Below, in pieces: positions 7,916 through 17,730 of a DNA stretch of 64,000 nucleotides. How positions within the stretch are numbered: position 1 is the stretch's first letter; each line of letters begins with the position of its first letter. Location of the stretch: NCBI RefSeq assembly GCF_001499965.1, contig NZ_LQIT01000015.1:41517-105516 (forward strand), written 5' to 3'. Made by a program: the position numbers and the translations under genes. The DNA comes from Mycobacterium sp. GA-2829 (GTDB lineage Bacteria > Actinomycetota > Actinomycetes > Mycobacteriales > Mycobacteriaceae). The notes below the pieces were generated by a model. The model saw only the letters and a program-made list of their open reading frames with translations, was not told the origin of the DNA and did not search any database.

Positions 7916-8955
7916 AAGTACTCGGACGCCGGATCGCCGCCGCGGTGCTCGCCACCACAACCGCGCTCGCGATGACCGCATGCGTCTCCCGCCCGGACTC
8001 CGGCGGGGGCGGCGGGGAGGGCGGGACCATCCGGTTCACCTTCGCACCGGATCCGGTGTGGGACTTCATCACCGATCAGGGAATCCTCGAGGAGATGGAG
8101 GCCGAGTCCGGCATCAACATCGAGGCCTCGTCGACCTGGGACGAATTCGGCGTCTTCGCCGGCGGGCACGCCGACATCGTCTCCTCGGCGTCCTACGAGG
8201 TGCCGGTCATCGAAGAGGAGACCGGCCGCGACACCATCATCATCGGCAAGTACAACCTCGACCGAAGCGTGATCATCACCCGTGCGGACAACCCCGCACA
8301 GAGTCTCGCGGACATCAAGAGCGAGGACGTGTCGGTCTACACCGCAGTATCGGCGACTCTGCTCTGGGGCGCCTACGCACAGAAAATGCACGGCGTCGAC
8401 TTCCGCACCGGCGGTGGCGATTACAACTTGATCGTCTCCGATCCCCAGCAGCAGGCCGATCTCGTCACCAAGGGTGAGGTCGCCGCGTGCGTGTGCCTGC
8501 CCGAGTTCGCCGCCCCCGGTTTGCGCAGTGGTGAGCTCAAGGTGCTCTACGACGGCAAGTCGGCCGCCGACATGTACTCCGAACTCGTCGTCCAGGGCCA
8601 CGAGGGCCCGATGATCAACGTGTTCCTGGCCGGCAACGAGTGGGCGAAGGAGAACCCGGACAAGGTCGAGTTCTTCCTCGACGTCTGGCAGCGCGGTCTG
8701 AAGGAGTGGGAGGCCAACAAGGCCGAGATCATCAAGACCTACCCGCAGCACTTCGCGGTGGAGGCACCCGAGGACATCGCGTTCGTACAGGACTACATCG
8801 CCGAACACGACTGGTTTGTTCGCGACGTCCGGTTCGACCAGGCCTGGGCGGACAACGAGGGCAAGGTCTTCCCGTTCCTCAAGGAGACCGGTTTCATGGC
8901 AGAAGATCAGTCGCTCCCGAAGTTCCGCCCCTCTGAGCAGGGCGGCCAGTCGTGA
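7912..8955 (+). CDS. ABC transporter substrate-binding lipoprotein (NMT1/taurine type)
   Basis: A 347-residue secreted lipoprotein. A basic start and hydrophobic stretch lead to the lipobox LAMTAC with lipidated Cys24, followed by a Gly-rich linker. The mature part fits the NMT1/SsuA/TauA class of periplasmic-binding proteins (ADIVSSASYEVP; late helices with DVWQRGLKEWEANK). It would capture the substrate outside the membrane for the two permeases encoded next. Starts with a GTG that overlaps the gntR stop and ends overlapping the first permease gene, four bases each. The ligand could be a sulfonate, a pyrimidine precursor or another small organic acid; the sequence does not decide. Confidence 0.88.
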   Translation: MKVLGRRIAAAVLATTTALAMTACVSRPDSGGGGGEGGTIRFTFAPDPVWDFITDQGILEEMEAESGINIEASSTWDEFGVFAGGHADIVSSASYEVPVIEEETGRDTIIIGKYNLDRSVIITRADNPAQSLADIKSEDVSVYTAVSATLLWGAYAQKMHGVDFRTGGGDYNLIVSDPQQQADLVTKGEVAACVCLPEFAAPGLRSGELKVLYDGKSAADMYSELVVQGHEGPMINVFLAGNEWAKENPDKVEFFLDVWQRGLKEWEANKAEIIKTYPQHFAVEAPEDIAFVQDYIAEHDWFVRDVRFDQAWADNEGKVFPFLKETGFMAEDQSLPKFRPSEQGGQS

Positions 8956-9788
8956 CCGTGACCGCCAACGATCCCGCTGAGACGGCGACCGCTCCCCCGG
9001 CAACGGGGGCGGCGCCCGTCGGCGCGATCGCCGCCTCGGCACGGCGGATCGGACTCCACTTCGTCGGATACGCGCTCCTGCTTGCGGTCTGGGCATTCTG
9101 CTCACTGGTGGTGTTCACCGAGTACGTGCTGCCCGCACCGTGGACGGTCGGCGCCGAGATGTGGCACCTCGCCGCCGACGGCACCGCGTTCGTCCAGTTC
9201 GGTTCGAGCATCGTCAAAATCGCGCTCGGCTTCGCCATCGGCACACTCTTCGGTGTTCCCCTCGGCCTGCTGATGGGCCGTGTCCGCTACCAGAAGTACT
9301 TCTGGCAGCAGCCGCTGCTGGTGCTGGGCAACGTGCCGGGCCTCGCCTTCGCGGTATTCGCGCTGATCCTGTTCGGCATCGGGGCCATCGGGCCCATCGT
9401 GGTGGTCTCGTTCGTCGCCCTGCCCTACGTCGCCCTCAACGTCGCCCAGGGTGTCGAAGAGGTCGACCGCCGCCTGGTCGACATGAGCACGGTCTACGGG
9501 CTCGGGCGTGGTGACGTCATCAAGTCGGTGTTCCTGCCGTCGGTCATGCCGTTCCTGTTCGCCGCGCTGCGCTACGGCTTCGCGATGGCCTGGAAGGTCG
9601 AGGCGCTCACCGAGGTGTTCGGTGGCCGCAGCGGCATCGGCTTCATGATTCGCCAATCGTTCCAAGAGTTCTCAGTGGCCGGTGTGCTGGCCTGGACCGG
9701 GTTCTTCGTGCTCTTCATTCTGTTGATCGAGCGCGTCATCCTGGCCGGCCTCGAACAACGGTTCTTCGCATGGAGAGGGGGTCGCTGA
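8952..9788 (+). CDS. ABC transporter permease 1
   Basis: A 278-residue inner-membrane permease of the SsuC/TauC class (BPD_transp_1) with about six hydrophobic segments. The cytoplasmic coupling region reads EVDRRLVDMSTVYGLGRGDVIKSVFLPSVMP (residues about 175-205), a clear EAA loop. The GTG start overlaps the lipoprotein gene stop (GTGA). With the second permease it forms a heterodimeric channel, whereas many taurine-type systems use a homodimer of one permease. Confidence 0.9.
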   Translation: MTVTANDPAETATAPPATGAAPVGAIAASARRIGLHFVGYALLLAVWAFCSLVVFTEYVLPAPWTVGAEMWHLAADGTAFVQFGSSIVKIALGFAIGTLFGVPLGLLMGRVRYQKYFWQQPLLVLGNVPGLAFAVFALILFGIGAIGPIVVVSFVALPYVALNVAQGVEEVDRRLVDMSTVYGLGRGDVIKSVFLPSVMPFLFAALRYGFAMAWKVEALTEVFGGRSGIGFMIRQSFQEFSVAGVLAWTGFFVLFILLIERVILAGLEQRFFAWRGGR

Positions 9789-9790
9789 CA

Positions 9791-10636
9791 ATGAGCGCAC
9801 CCGTGATCGACCGTGGCGACACGGTCACCGCGAGCCGCAAGGCCGCACCCGGCTGGCTGACCGGCCCGGTCGGCGCCACCGCCGCAGCCGGACTGCTGTT
9901 CCTGCTGCTGTGGCAGCTGGCCGGCACGTTCGGCGACCGCATCCCCGGCCCCGCCCCGGTGGTCGAGGCCGCCATCGAAGAAATCCAACGCGGCGAGTTC
10001 TTCTTCAACTTCGCCATCAGCATGCAGCGTTTCGTGATCGGCATGGTCATCTCGATCGTCCTCGGGGTGATCATTGGATTGGCGATCGGCACGTTCCGGG
10101 TCTTCGACGACCTCTTCGGCGACGTGAACCTCGTCGGCCTGGCCATCCCGGCCGTGATCTGGGCGCTTTTGTGCGCCATGTGGTTCGGGTTCTCCGACAC
10201 CGCGCCGATCCTCACGGTCATCCTGTCGGCGATCCCGTTCGTCGTGGTCAACGTCGCGGCCGGAGCGCGGTCGATTCCACCGGCGCTGCTCGACATGTCG
10301 CAGTCCTACGACGTCCCGCCGGCGCGCCGCCTGCGCCATGCCGTGCTGCCGTCGGTCACCGGCTACGTGGTGGCCGGTATCCGATTCGGCGTCATGTCGG
10401 GCTGGAACGGGCTGCTCCTGTCGGAGTGGTTCGGATCGGCCGACGGTGTCGGACACCGGGCCCGTTACTGGTACGACGCCAATCAGTTGCCCGGGTTCGT
10501 CGCCTGGATCGCGTTCTTCATCGCCTTCATGGTGCTGACCGACCGCGTCCTGCTCGAGCGCCTGTCCCGACGTGCCTTCCGCTGGCGCGACGGCGAAGCC
10601 AAACCCGGCGAACCCACTGCGGCAGCCGCCGCGTAG
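9791..10636 (+). CDS. ABC transporter permease 2
   Basis: A 281-residue permease of the same class as its neighbour, with six or so hydrophobic segments and an EAA loop (LLDMSQSYDVPPARRLRHAVLPSV). The ATG at 9791 follows the stop of permease 1 by two bases and has AGAGGGGG about ten bases upstream; an in-frame ATG at 9770 would overlap permease 1. Two distinct permease genes imply a heteromeric translocation pore. Confidence 0.9.
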   Translation: MSAPVIDRGDTVTASRKAAPGWLTGPVGATAAAGLLFLLLWQLAGTFGDRIPGPAPVVEAAIEEIQRGEFFFNFAISMQRFVIGMVISIVLGVIIGLAIGTFRVFDDLFGDVNLVGLAIPAVIWALLCAMWFGFSDTAPILTVILSAIPFVVVNVAAGARSIPPALLDMSQSYDVPPARRLRHAVLPSVTGYVVAGIRFGVMSGWNGLLLSEWFGSADGVGHRARYWYDANQLPGFVAWIAFFIAFMVLTDRVLLERLSRRAFRWRDGEAKPGEPTAAAAA

Positions 10637-10666
10637 ACCCGCACTCATCCCCCAAGGAGATTCCTC

Positions 10667-11434
10667 ATGGCCAACGTCACCGTGACAGATCTACTCAAGG
10701 TGTTCAGCACACCCACCGGACCGCAGACCGTCATCAACCGCATCGGATTCGAGATCGCCGACCAGTCCTTCGTCTCCCTGGTGGGGCCGTCGGGCTGCGG
10801 GAAGACCACGCTGCTCAACATCATCGCCGGAATCGAGACCGCCACCTCGGGCACCGTCACCATCGGCGGCCCCGGCCAGTCGGCCAAACTCGCCTACGTC
10901 TTCCAGGAGCCGCGGCTGCTGCCATGGCGGTCGATCTTCGACAACCTGATGTACGTCCAGCAGGTGCGCGACGACGCCGCCAAACAGCGTGTGCACGAGG
11001 CGCTCAAGCGCGTCGGACTCGGCCACGCCGAAAAGAAGTGGCCCGGACAGCTTTCCGGCGGGCAGCAGCAGCGCGTCGGTATCGCCCGCGCGCTCTCGAT
11101 CGAACCGGACGTGCTGCTGATGGACGAGCCCTTCAGCCACCTCGACGCGATCACCGCGCGCGGTCTGCGCGAGCACCTCCAAGAGATCTGGGCGCAGACC
11201 CGCAAGACCGTCGTCTTCGTCACCCACGACGTCAAGGAAGCGGCCGAGCTCTCGGACCGCATCCTGATGCTGGCACCGGGCGGCACCATCCACGAGGACA
11301 TCACCGTCGATCTTCCTCGTCCGCGCAAGGCCTCCAATACCGAGGTCGCGGTGCTGGAGTCGTCGATCCTGCGCCGCTTCGAAGAGCTCGAAGCCAGCGC
11401 CCGTCAGCGCTCCGCGGTTCCCGCCGGCGCCTGA
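10667..11434 (+). CDS. ABC transporter ATP-binding protein
   Basis: A 255-residue ATPase of the SsuB/TauB class that energises uptake. Walker A is GPSGCGKTTLL (about residues 41-51), the signature LSGGQQQRVGIARAL, Walker B VLLMDEPF, the D-loop SHLD, and the switch His in VTHDV. The ATG has AAGGAG just upstream. Thirty bases separate it from permease 2, still consistent with one operon. Confidence 0.93.
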   Translation: MANVTVTDLLKVFSTPTGPQTVINRIGFEIADQSFVSLVGPSGCGKTTLLNIIAGIETATSGTVTIGGPGQSAKLAYVFQEPRLLPWRSIFDNLMYVQQVRDDAAKQRVHEALKRVGLGHAEKKWPGQLSGGQQQRVGIARALSIEPDVLLMDEPFSHLDAITARGLREHLQEIWAQTRKTVVFVTHDVKEAAELSDRILMLAPGGTIHEDITVDLPRPRKASNTEVAVLESSILRRFEELEASARQRSAVPAGA

Positions 11435-11462
11435 TACCTATCGAATCAGAAGGAAAAGCAAA

Positions 11463-13004
11463 TTGTCTCAATCGGTTACGACTTCCGCTGTGGCCACGCC
11501 GGATTCGCTCAACGGCGAACACGTGCACGGCCTGCTCATCGACGGTGAGCACCGCCCGGGTGGAGGTGAGATCCTCGAGGTGATCAACCCGGCCACCGCG
11601 CGGGTGTTCGCCCGCTGCCACAGTGCCAGCGCCGAGGACACCAATGACGCCGTCGTCTCCGCGCGGAAAGCGTTCGACTCCGGTGTGTGGTCCGAGATGC
11701 CGATCCACCAGCGTTCGCGCATCCTCAACCGGTTCGGTGATCTGCTCGAGCGGGAGATGGACAAGCTGTACCGCTTGGAGGCCGACAACAACGGTAGGCC
11801 GATCACCGAGACCAAGGCGCAGATCACCCGGCTGGCCGAGTGGTACCGGTACAACGCCGCCCTGCTGCTGGCCGACCGGAATGCGGTGGTGCCGATGTCG
11901 GGTCCGTACCACTCCTACACCTCGCGCTTCCCGCTCGGCGTGGTCGCGACGCTGTCGTCGTTCAACCACCCGCTGATGATCGCGTCCAAGAGTGTGGCGC
12001 CGGCGCTGGCGACGGGAAACAGCGTGGTGCTCAAGCCTTCTGAGCAGACGCCGTTGACCGCGCTGCTGATCGGCGATCTCGCGCTCGAGGCCGGTATCCC
12101 CCCGGGCGTGTTGAACGTGATCCCGGGTCTGGGGCCGGTGGCCGGTGCGGGCCTGGCCGAACACCCGCTGGTGAACAAGGTCGTGTTCACCGGCGGCACC
12201 GAGGTCGGGCGGATCATCTCGGTCGCCACCGCGCGCCGGTTCGCGAGTTCGACGGTGGAGCTGGGCGGTAAGACCCCGGTTCTGGTGTTCGACGACATCG
12301 ACCCCGAGGTTTCCTCGCGGGGCGCGGCATTCGGCGGGTTCGTCGGTGCCGGCCAGACCTGCATCGCCGGAACGCGGGTGCTGGTGCAGGAGAGCGTGTA
12401 CGACGAGTTCGTCGCCGGTCTGGTCGCTCAGGCGGAGAAGATCCGGATCGGCGATCCGAGCCTGGCCGACACCCAACTCGGCCCGGTGATCTCGGATCGG
12501 GCCCGCAAGCGCATCCTCGACTATGTCCAGATCGGCATCGATGAGGGCGCGACGCTGGCCACCGGCGGAAAGGCCGTCGACGTTCCGGGTCTGGACGGTT
12601 ATTTCGTTGCGCCGACGGTGCTTTCGAACGTGACCAACCAGATGCGGGTGGCGCGGGAGGAGATCTTCGGCCCCGTCCTCGTGGTGATTCCCTTCAAGGA
12701 CGAGGCCGACGCGATCGCCATCGCCAACGATTCGCCCTACGGCCTCGGATCGTCGATCTGGACGCGCGATGTGGCGCGGGCCCACCGGGTCGCGTCGAAG
12801 CTGGAGCACGGCATCGTCTGGGTCAACGACCACCATCGGCTCGATCCGTCGTCGCCGTGGGGCGGGGTCCGGGAGAGCGGACACGGCCGCGAAGGCGGCA
12901 CCGAATCGTTCGACGCGTTCACCCACGTCCGTGCGGTGACCATCCGCACCGCGCCCGACGACGTCGACTGGTACGGCGGGGTCGCCACGGAGAGGCTCAA
13001 CTGA
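11463..13004 (+). CDS. Aldehyde dehydrogenase family protein
   Basis: A 513-residue NAD(P)-dependent aldehyde dehydrogenase. Motifs: the SFNHPL region of the cofactor site, VELGGKTPVLVF with the general-base Glu, the nucleophilic Cys in GQTCIAGTRVLV, and EEIFGPVLVV. It would oxidise an aldehyde to an acid or, less often, an acyl-CoA. The start is a TTG at 11463 with AGAAGGAAAAG directly upstream; the next in-frame candidate is the GTG of VATPDS. It is the sixth gene of the GntR-led operon and overlaps the crotonase gene by one base, so it probably acts on a metabolite of the imported compound. Confidence 0.9.
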   Translation: MSQSVTTSAVATPDSLNGEHVHGLLIDGEHRPGGGEILEVINPATARVFARCHSASAEDTNDAVVSARKAFDSGVWSEMPIHQRSRILNRFGDLLEREMDKLYRLEADNNGRPITETKAQITRLAEWYRYNAALLLADRNAVVPMSGPYHSYTSRFPLGVVATLSSFNHPLMIASKSVAPALATGNSVVLKPSEQTPLTALLIGDLALEAGIPPGVLNVIPGLGPVAGAGLAEHPLVNKVVFTGGTEVGRIISVATARRFASSTVELGGKTPVLVFDDIDPEVSSRGAAFGGFVGAGQTCIAGTRVLVQESVYDEFVAGLVAQAEKIRIGDPSLADTQLGPVISDRARKRILDYVQIGIDEGATLATGGKAVDVPGLDGYFVAPTVLSNVTNQMRVAREEIFGPVLVVIPFKDEADAIAIANDSPYGLGSSIWTRDVARAHRVASKLEHGIVWVNDHHRLDPSSPWGGVRESGHGREGGTESFDAFTHVRAVTIRTAPDDVDWYGGVATERLN

Positions 13005-13744
13005 TGACGATGACCGACGAGATCGCCACGGTCCCAGGACTGACGTTCGAACGGGAGGGCGCCGTCCTCACCGTCCACCTGGACAGCCCCGGCGGCAACC
13101 TCATGACGATGGACATGTGTGACGCGCTGGCCGGGGTGCTCACCAACCCGCCGGACGGGGTGCACGTGCTCGTGCTGTCCGCGGCCGGCGACAGCTTCTG
13201 CCTGGGACGCGAACGCACCGCAGCAACGCCGGACGACCTGCCGACCGAGGTTCGCAGGCTCATCGCCGTCAACGAGGCGTTGGCCGCCACGCCGCTGGTG
13301 ACCGTGGCCAGGGTGCACGGCGACGCCGCCGGGTTCGGTGTCGGCCTGGCCGCGCTGTGCGATGTGGCGGTCGCGACGCGGGCGGCCCGGCTCAGCTTCC
13401 CGGAGGTCCGCATCAACCTGGCGCCGGCGTTGGTGCTGGCGTGGCTGCCGCACATGGTGGGCCGCCGGGCGGCGTTCTGGCTCACCGCCAGTGGTGCGCC
13501 GGTTTCCGGTGAGGAGGCGGTGAGCATCGGTCTTCTCAATGAGGTCGTCGAGGACGTCGACGCACTCGACGCCGCGGTGACCGCCAAGGTGGAGGCGCTG
13601 CTGGCCGGCGAACCGCGGGTGCACAACGGGATCAAGTCCATGCTGCGCTCGGTGGAGTCGTTGTCGGTGCCGCAGGCCTACGAGTTGGCCGCCGACCGAC
13701 TGGTCCTGGGGTCACTCAAGCGTCTGCACACACCCGGTCACTGA
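13004..13744 (+). CDS. Enoyl-CoA hydratase/isomerase family protein (crotonase)
   Basis: A 246-residue crotonase-fold protein. The oxyanion-hole region and family core are seen in GDAAGFGVGLAALCDVAVAT and the following LSFPEVRINLAPAL; the C-terminal helices are present. It acts on a CoA thioester (hydration, isomerisation, hydrolysis or decarboxylation); the glycine-rich VHGDAAG in place of the more usual hydratase motif leaves the reaction open. The ATG overlaps the aldehyde dehydrogenase stop (TGATG), with GGAGAGG upstream. It is the last gene of the operon, followed by a strong hairpin. Confidence 0.88.
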   Translation: MTMTDEIATVPGLTFEREGAVLTVHLDSPGGNLMTMDMCDALAGVLTNPPDGVHVLVLSAAGDSFCLGRERTAATPDDLPTEVRRLIAVNEALAATPLVTVARVHGDAAGFGVGLAALCDVAVATRAARLSFPEVRINLAPALVLAWLPHMVGRRAAFWLTASGAPVSGEEAVSIGLLNEVVEDVDALDAAVTAKVEALLAGEPRVHNGIKSMLRSVESLSVPQAYELAADRLVLGSLKRLHTPGH

Positions 13745-13753
13745 GATCGATCG

Positions 13754-13784
13754 CGGGGGAAGCTGGGAGACCCGGCTTCCCCCG
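13754..13784. terminator. Bidirectional terminator between convergent genes
   Basis: CGGGGGAAGC (13754-13763) pairs perfectly with GCTTCCCCCG (13775-13784) around an 11-base loop, followed on the plus strand by TTCTCGTT. It separates the end of the transporter operon from the convergent rpf gene and can serve both. Confidence 0.75.
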
Positions 13785-13808
13785 TTCTCGTTGCCGGGGC
13801 GACCCGGG

Positions 13809-15168
<1,360 letters not shown>

Positions 15169-15254
15169 ACCTGCCCCCTGTGGTGGGTCGTTCGCCCGGT
15201 TCGGTCGCGGACTGAATCACGACTCTAGGCGTCCGCGCGGCAAACAGCGCGCGA

Positions 15255-15665
15255 TCAGACCTCGATGCCGAGCTCGGTGAGCAACATCCGCACGCGTTGT
15301 TCGATCTCGTCGCGGATCGGTCGCACGTCGTCAATACTCCGGCCGGCGGGGTCGGCGAGCTCCCAGTTCTCGTACCGCTTGCCCGACAGGTACGGGCATT
15401 CGTCCCCGCACCCCATGGTGACCACGACGTCGACCGCCTCGACGAGGTCATCGGTCCATCGCTGTGGTTGTCGGCCGGAGATGTCGATACCCTTCTCGGC
15501 CATCACGGCCACGGCCGCGGGGTTCACCGCGGCGGCGGGCTCTGACCCTGCCGAGAACACGTTCGCCCGGTCGCGGGCAAGCTGTCTGAAGAAGCCCATG
15601 GCCATCTGCGAGCGGCCCGCGTTGTGGGTACAGAGGAACAGCACCGAGGGTTTTCCGTCACGCAC
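15255..15665 (-). CDS. arsC: Arsenate reductase, low-molecular-weight phosphatase type
   Basis: A 136-residue cytosolic enzyme that reduces arsenate to arsenite for export by Acr3. The LMW-PTP active-site loop is FLCTHNAGRSQMA (Cys12 and Arg18 of the C-x5-R motif), and VVTMGCGDECPYLSG contains a second cysteine pair in the position of the redox cysteines of thioredoxin-coupled ArsC enzymes. The GTG at 15665 overlaps the acr3 stop by eight bases; an upstream ATG would lie deep in acr3. It is the last gene of the arsI-acr3-arsC operon. Reduction by thioredoxin is likelier than by mycothiol given the extra cysteines, but this is inference. Confidence 0.9.
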   Translation of the reverse strand: MRDGKPSVLFLCTHNAGRSQMAMGFFRQLARDRANVFSAGSEPAAAVNPAAVAVMAEKGIDISGRQPQRWTDDLVEAVDVVVTMGCGDECPYLSGKRYENWELADPAGRSIDDVRPIRDEIEQRVRMLLTELGIEV

Positions 15666-16734
15666 TGGACTTCTCCCCCGCCGGGTGGTGTTCGGGCTCT
15701 CGTCGGAAACGCCTGCGTAGCAACAGCGATACGTACACGAGCGCGACGAGCACGGGAACTTCGATGAGGGGACCCACCACACCGGCCAGCGCTTGACCGG
15801 ACGACGCACCGTAGGTGGCGATGGCTACGGCAATGGCGAGTTCGAAGTTGTTGCCCGCGGCGGTGAACGCCAGCGTGGTGGCGCGCGGGTAGCCCAGCCC
15901 GAGGATGGCGCCGAGGAGGTAACCGCCGCTCCACATGACGGCGAAGTAGACGAGCAGCGGGACGGCGATCCGCAGCACGTCGAGCGGGCGGCTGGTGATC
16001 TGCTGACCTTGGAGCGCGAACAGGATGACGATCGTGAACAGCAGGCCGTAAAGCGCCCACGGTCCGATCTTCGGCACGAACTGCGTTTCGTACCAGGTCC
16101 TTCCCCTGGCCTTCTCGCCGAGCCGTCGCGACAGGTAACCCGCCAGCAGCGGGATGCCGAGGAAGACGATCACCGACTGGGCGATCTGCCACGGTGAGGC
16201 ACTGATCTCGGCGGTTTCGAGCCCGAGCCATCCCGGTAGCACCGATAGGTAGAACCAGCCGAGCACGGCGAACATGACGACCTGGAACACGGAGTTGAGC
16301 GCGACGAGGACCGCGGCGGCTTCTCTGTCACCACAGGCCAGGTCGTTCCAGATGATCACCATCGCAATACAGCGCGCGAGGCCGACGATGATGAGGCCGG
16401 TTCGGTACTCCGGGAGGTCGGGAACCAACAGCCATGCCAGGGCGAACATCAACGCGGGGCCGAGCAGCCAGTTGAGGACCAGCGAGCTCACGAGCAGTCT
16501 GCGGTCGGCCGTGACGGTCCCGAGTCTGTCGTACCGGACCTTGGCGAGCACCGGATACATCATCACCAGCAGCCCCAGCGCGATGGGGATGGAGATGCCC
16601 TGCAGCTGAACGTTGTTCAGCGCGTCGTCGAAGCCAGGCGCCAGCCGGCCCAGCAGCAGGCCGGCGACCATGGCTACGACGATCCAGACCGGCAGCAAGC
16701 GGTCGAGCGTGGAGAGCTTCCCGACGACGGTCAC
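15658..16734 (-). CDS. acr3: Arsenite efflux permease Acr3
   Basis: A 358-residue membrane carrier with about ten transmembrane segments that expels arsenite (As(III)). Family hallmarks are LIIVGLARCIAMVIIWNDLACGD with the conserved functional Cys in the fourth segment, ALNSVFQV and TLAFTAAGNNFELAIAVAI. The GTG at 16734 overlaps the arsI stop (GTGA); the frame is open further upstream only as a shadow of arsI. It is coupled on both sides to arsI and arsC and is presumably under control of the divergent arsR. Confidence 0.93.
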   Translation of the reverse strand: MTVVGKLSTLDRLLPVWIVVAMVAGLLLGRLAPGFDDALNNVQLQGISIPIALGLLVMMYPVLAKVRYDRLGTVTADRRLLVSSLVLNWLLGPALMFALAWLLVPDLPEYRTGLIIVGLARCIAMVIIWNDLACGDREAAAVLVALNSVFQVVMFAVLGWFYLSVLPGWLGLETAEISASPWQIAQSVIVFLGIPLLAGYLSRRLGEKARGRTWYETQFVPKIGPWALYGLLFTIVILFALQGQQITSRPLDVLRIAVPLLVYFAVMWSGGYLLGAILGLGYPRATTLAFTAAGNNFELAIAVAIATYGASSGQALAGVVGPLIEVPVLVALVYVSLLLRRRFRREPEHHPAGEKSSA

Positions 16735-17177
16735 GCTGTCGCGGTGTCCGTACAACAGGTTGCGTGAACGCCGCCGTCGTTCTCGAGGGCCGCCGAGCCG
16801 ACTCCGAACGTCTCTGCGTCGGCCAGAACGGTGTAGACCTCCCATTTCTCCCCCGCCGGCCCGGTGACCCACACTTTGTCCTGGGTGGCGAAGCAACACG
16901 TCGTGCCGATCTCCTCTTCGGTGAACATGCCCTCGGTGGTCAGTCTCTCGATTTCGGCATGGACGGCTCCACTGGACTCCACTTCGACACCGAGATGGTT
17001 GAGCGTGCCGCCGCGGCCCGGGTTCTCGATGAGGACCAACTTGAGCGGCGGTTCGGCCACCGCGAAGTTGGCATATCCCGGCTTCACCTTCGCGGGCGCG
17101 GTCTTGAACAGCGTGGAATAGAACGCGATGGACTCGTCGAGGTCATCGACGTTGAGGGCGAGTTGAACACGTGACAT
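16731..17177 (-). CDS. ArsI/CadI family glyoxalase-fold protein
   Basis: A 148-residue vicinal-oxygen-chelate protein of the group that includes ArsI (C-As lyase acting on trivalent methylarsenicals) and the cadmium-inducible CadI of M. tuberculosis. It starts MSRVQLALNVDDLDESIAFY; the metal ligand His is in NHLGVEV and the As-binding vicinal cysteines are in GTTCCFATQDKVW; a further Cys pair sits at the C-terminus (HATCCTDTA). First gene of the arsI-acr3-arsC operon, with GGAGG upstream. The choice between C-As lyase and a sensor/storage role is not decidable here. Confidence 0.88.
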   Translation of the reverse strand: MSRVQLALNVDDLDESIAFYSTLFKTAPAKVKPGYANFAVAEPPLKLVLIENPGRGGTLNHLGVEVESSGAVHAEIERLTTEGMFTEEEIGTTCCFATQDKVWVTGPAGEKWEVYTVLADAETFGVGSAALENDGGVHATCCTDTATA

Positions 17178-17204
17178 GGCGACCTCCGTGGAACCTTTGT
17201 GACG

Positions 17205-17257
17205 TATGTCGAACTAGTGACGGGTCCAGAATGACCACCTTTTCGATATATGTCAAC
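17205..17257. promoter_or_regulatory. ars divergent promoter region with repeated candidate ArsR half-sites
   Basis: The 101 bp between arsI and arsR hold two related words, TATGTCGAAC (17205-17214) and TATGTCAAC (17249-17257). On the minus strand the second forms a TTGACA -35 box with CATTCT 17 bases downstream, a plausible arsI promoter. ArsR binding at these words would occlude it. The assignment as ArsR sites rests on position and repetition only. Confidence 0.45.
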
Positions 17258-17278
17258 AAGGTGTGGCAGACTGTTTCC

Positions 17279-17641
17279 ATGCCGAAGGCTCTTCCCGTTC
17301 TGGACATCTCCGACCCCGTCTGCTGCTCGCCGGTCGCGGCAGGACCGGTCGATGACGCGGCGGCGTTGGAGATCGCACTGCGGCTCAAGGCCCTGGCCGA
17401 CCCCGTGCGGGTGAAGTTGGTGTCGTTGTTGTTCAGTTCCGACGAAGGTGAGATCTGTAGTTGCGACCTCGCGAGTGCGGTGGATCTCAGCGAGTCGACG
17501 GTGAGCCACCATCTGTCACACCTGCGTCGCGCGGGACTCGTCGAGTCGGAGCGTCGAGGCATGAACGTCTACCACCGTCCGCGTAGAGAATCCTTGATCG
17601 CGCTCTGCCAGGTCCTCGACCCGACCTGTTGCGGTCGTTGA
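17279..17641 (+). CDS. arsR: ArsR family metalloregulator
   Basis: A 120-residue winged-helix repressor that releases DNA when As(III) binds. The recognition helix is in ESTVSHHLSHLRRAGLVESERRG; metal-binding cysteines are candidates in DPVCCSP near the N-terminus, EICSCDL in the alpha-3 region and PTCCGR at the C-terminus. The ATG at 17279 is chosen because the earlier open frame crosses the promoter. Divergent from arsI-acr3-arsC, which it should repress. Confidence 0.93.
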   Translation: MPKALPVLDISDPVCCSPVAAGPVDDAAALEIALRLKALADPVRVKLVSLLFSSDEGEICSCDLASAVDLSESTVSHHLSHLRRAGLVESERRGMNVYHRPRRESLIALCQVLDPTCCGR

Positions 17642-17730
17642 CGCCTCGCCCGCGCGACGCGTTTCCCGAGGCCCGCTGCGCCCTCTGACCTGCGAAGACA
17701 GTTTACGTCCGGGTCGGATGGGGCACAGTT

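Noticed and set aside
7912..11434. Calling the ABC importer a taurine or sulfonate transporter
   Set aside because: The class fits, but no desulfonating enzyme (TauD, SsuD, Xsc or SuyAB type) lies in the region, and NMT1-type binding proteins also take up other compounds.
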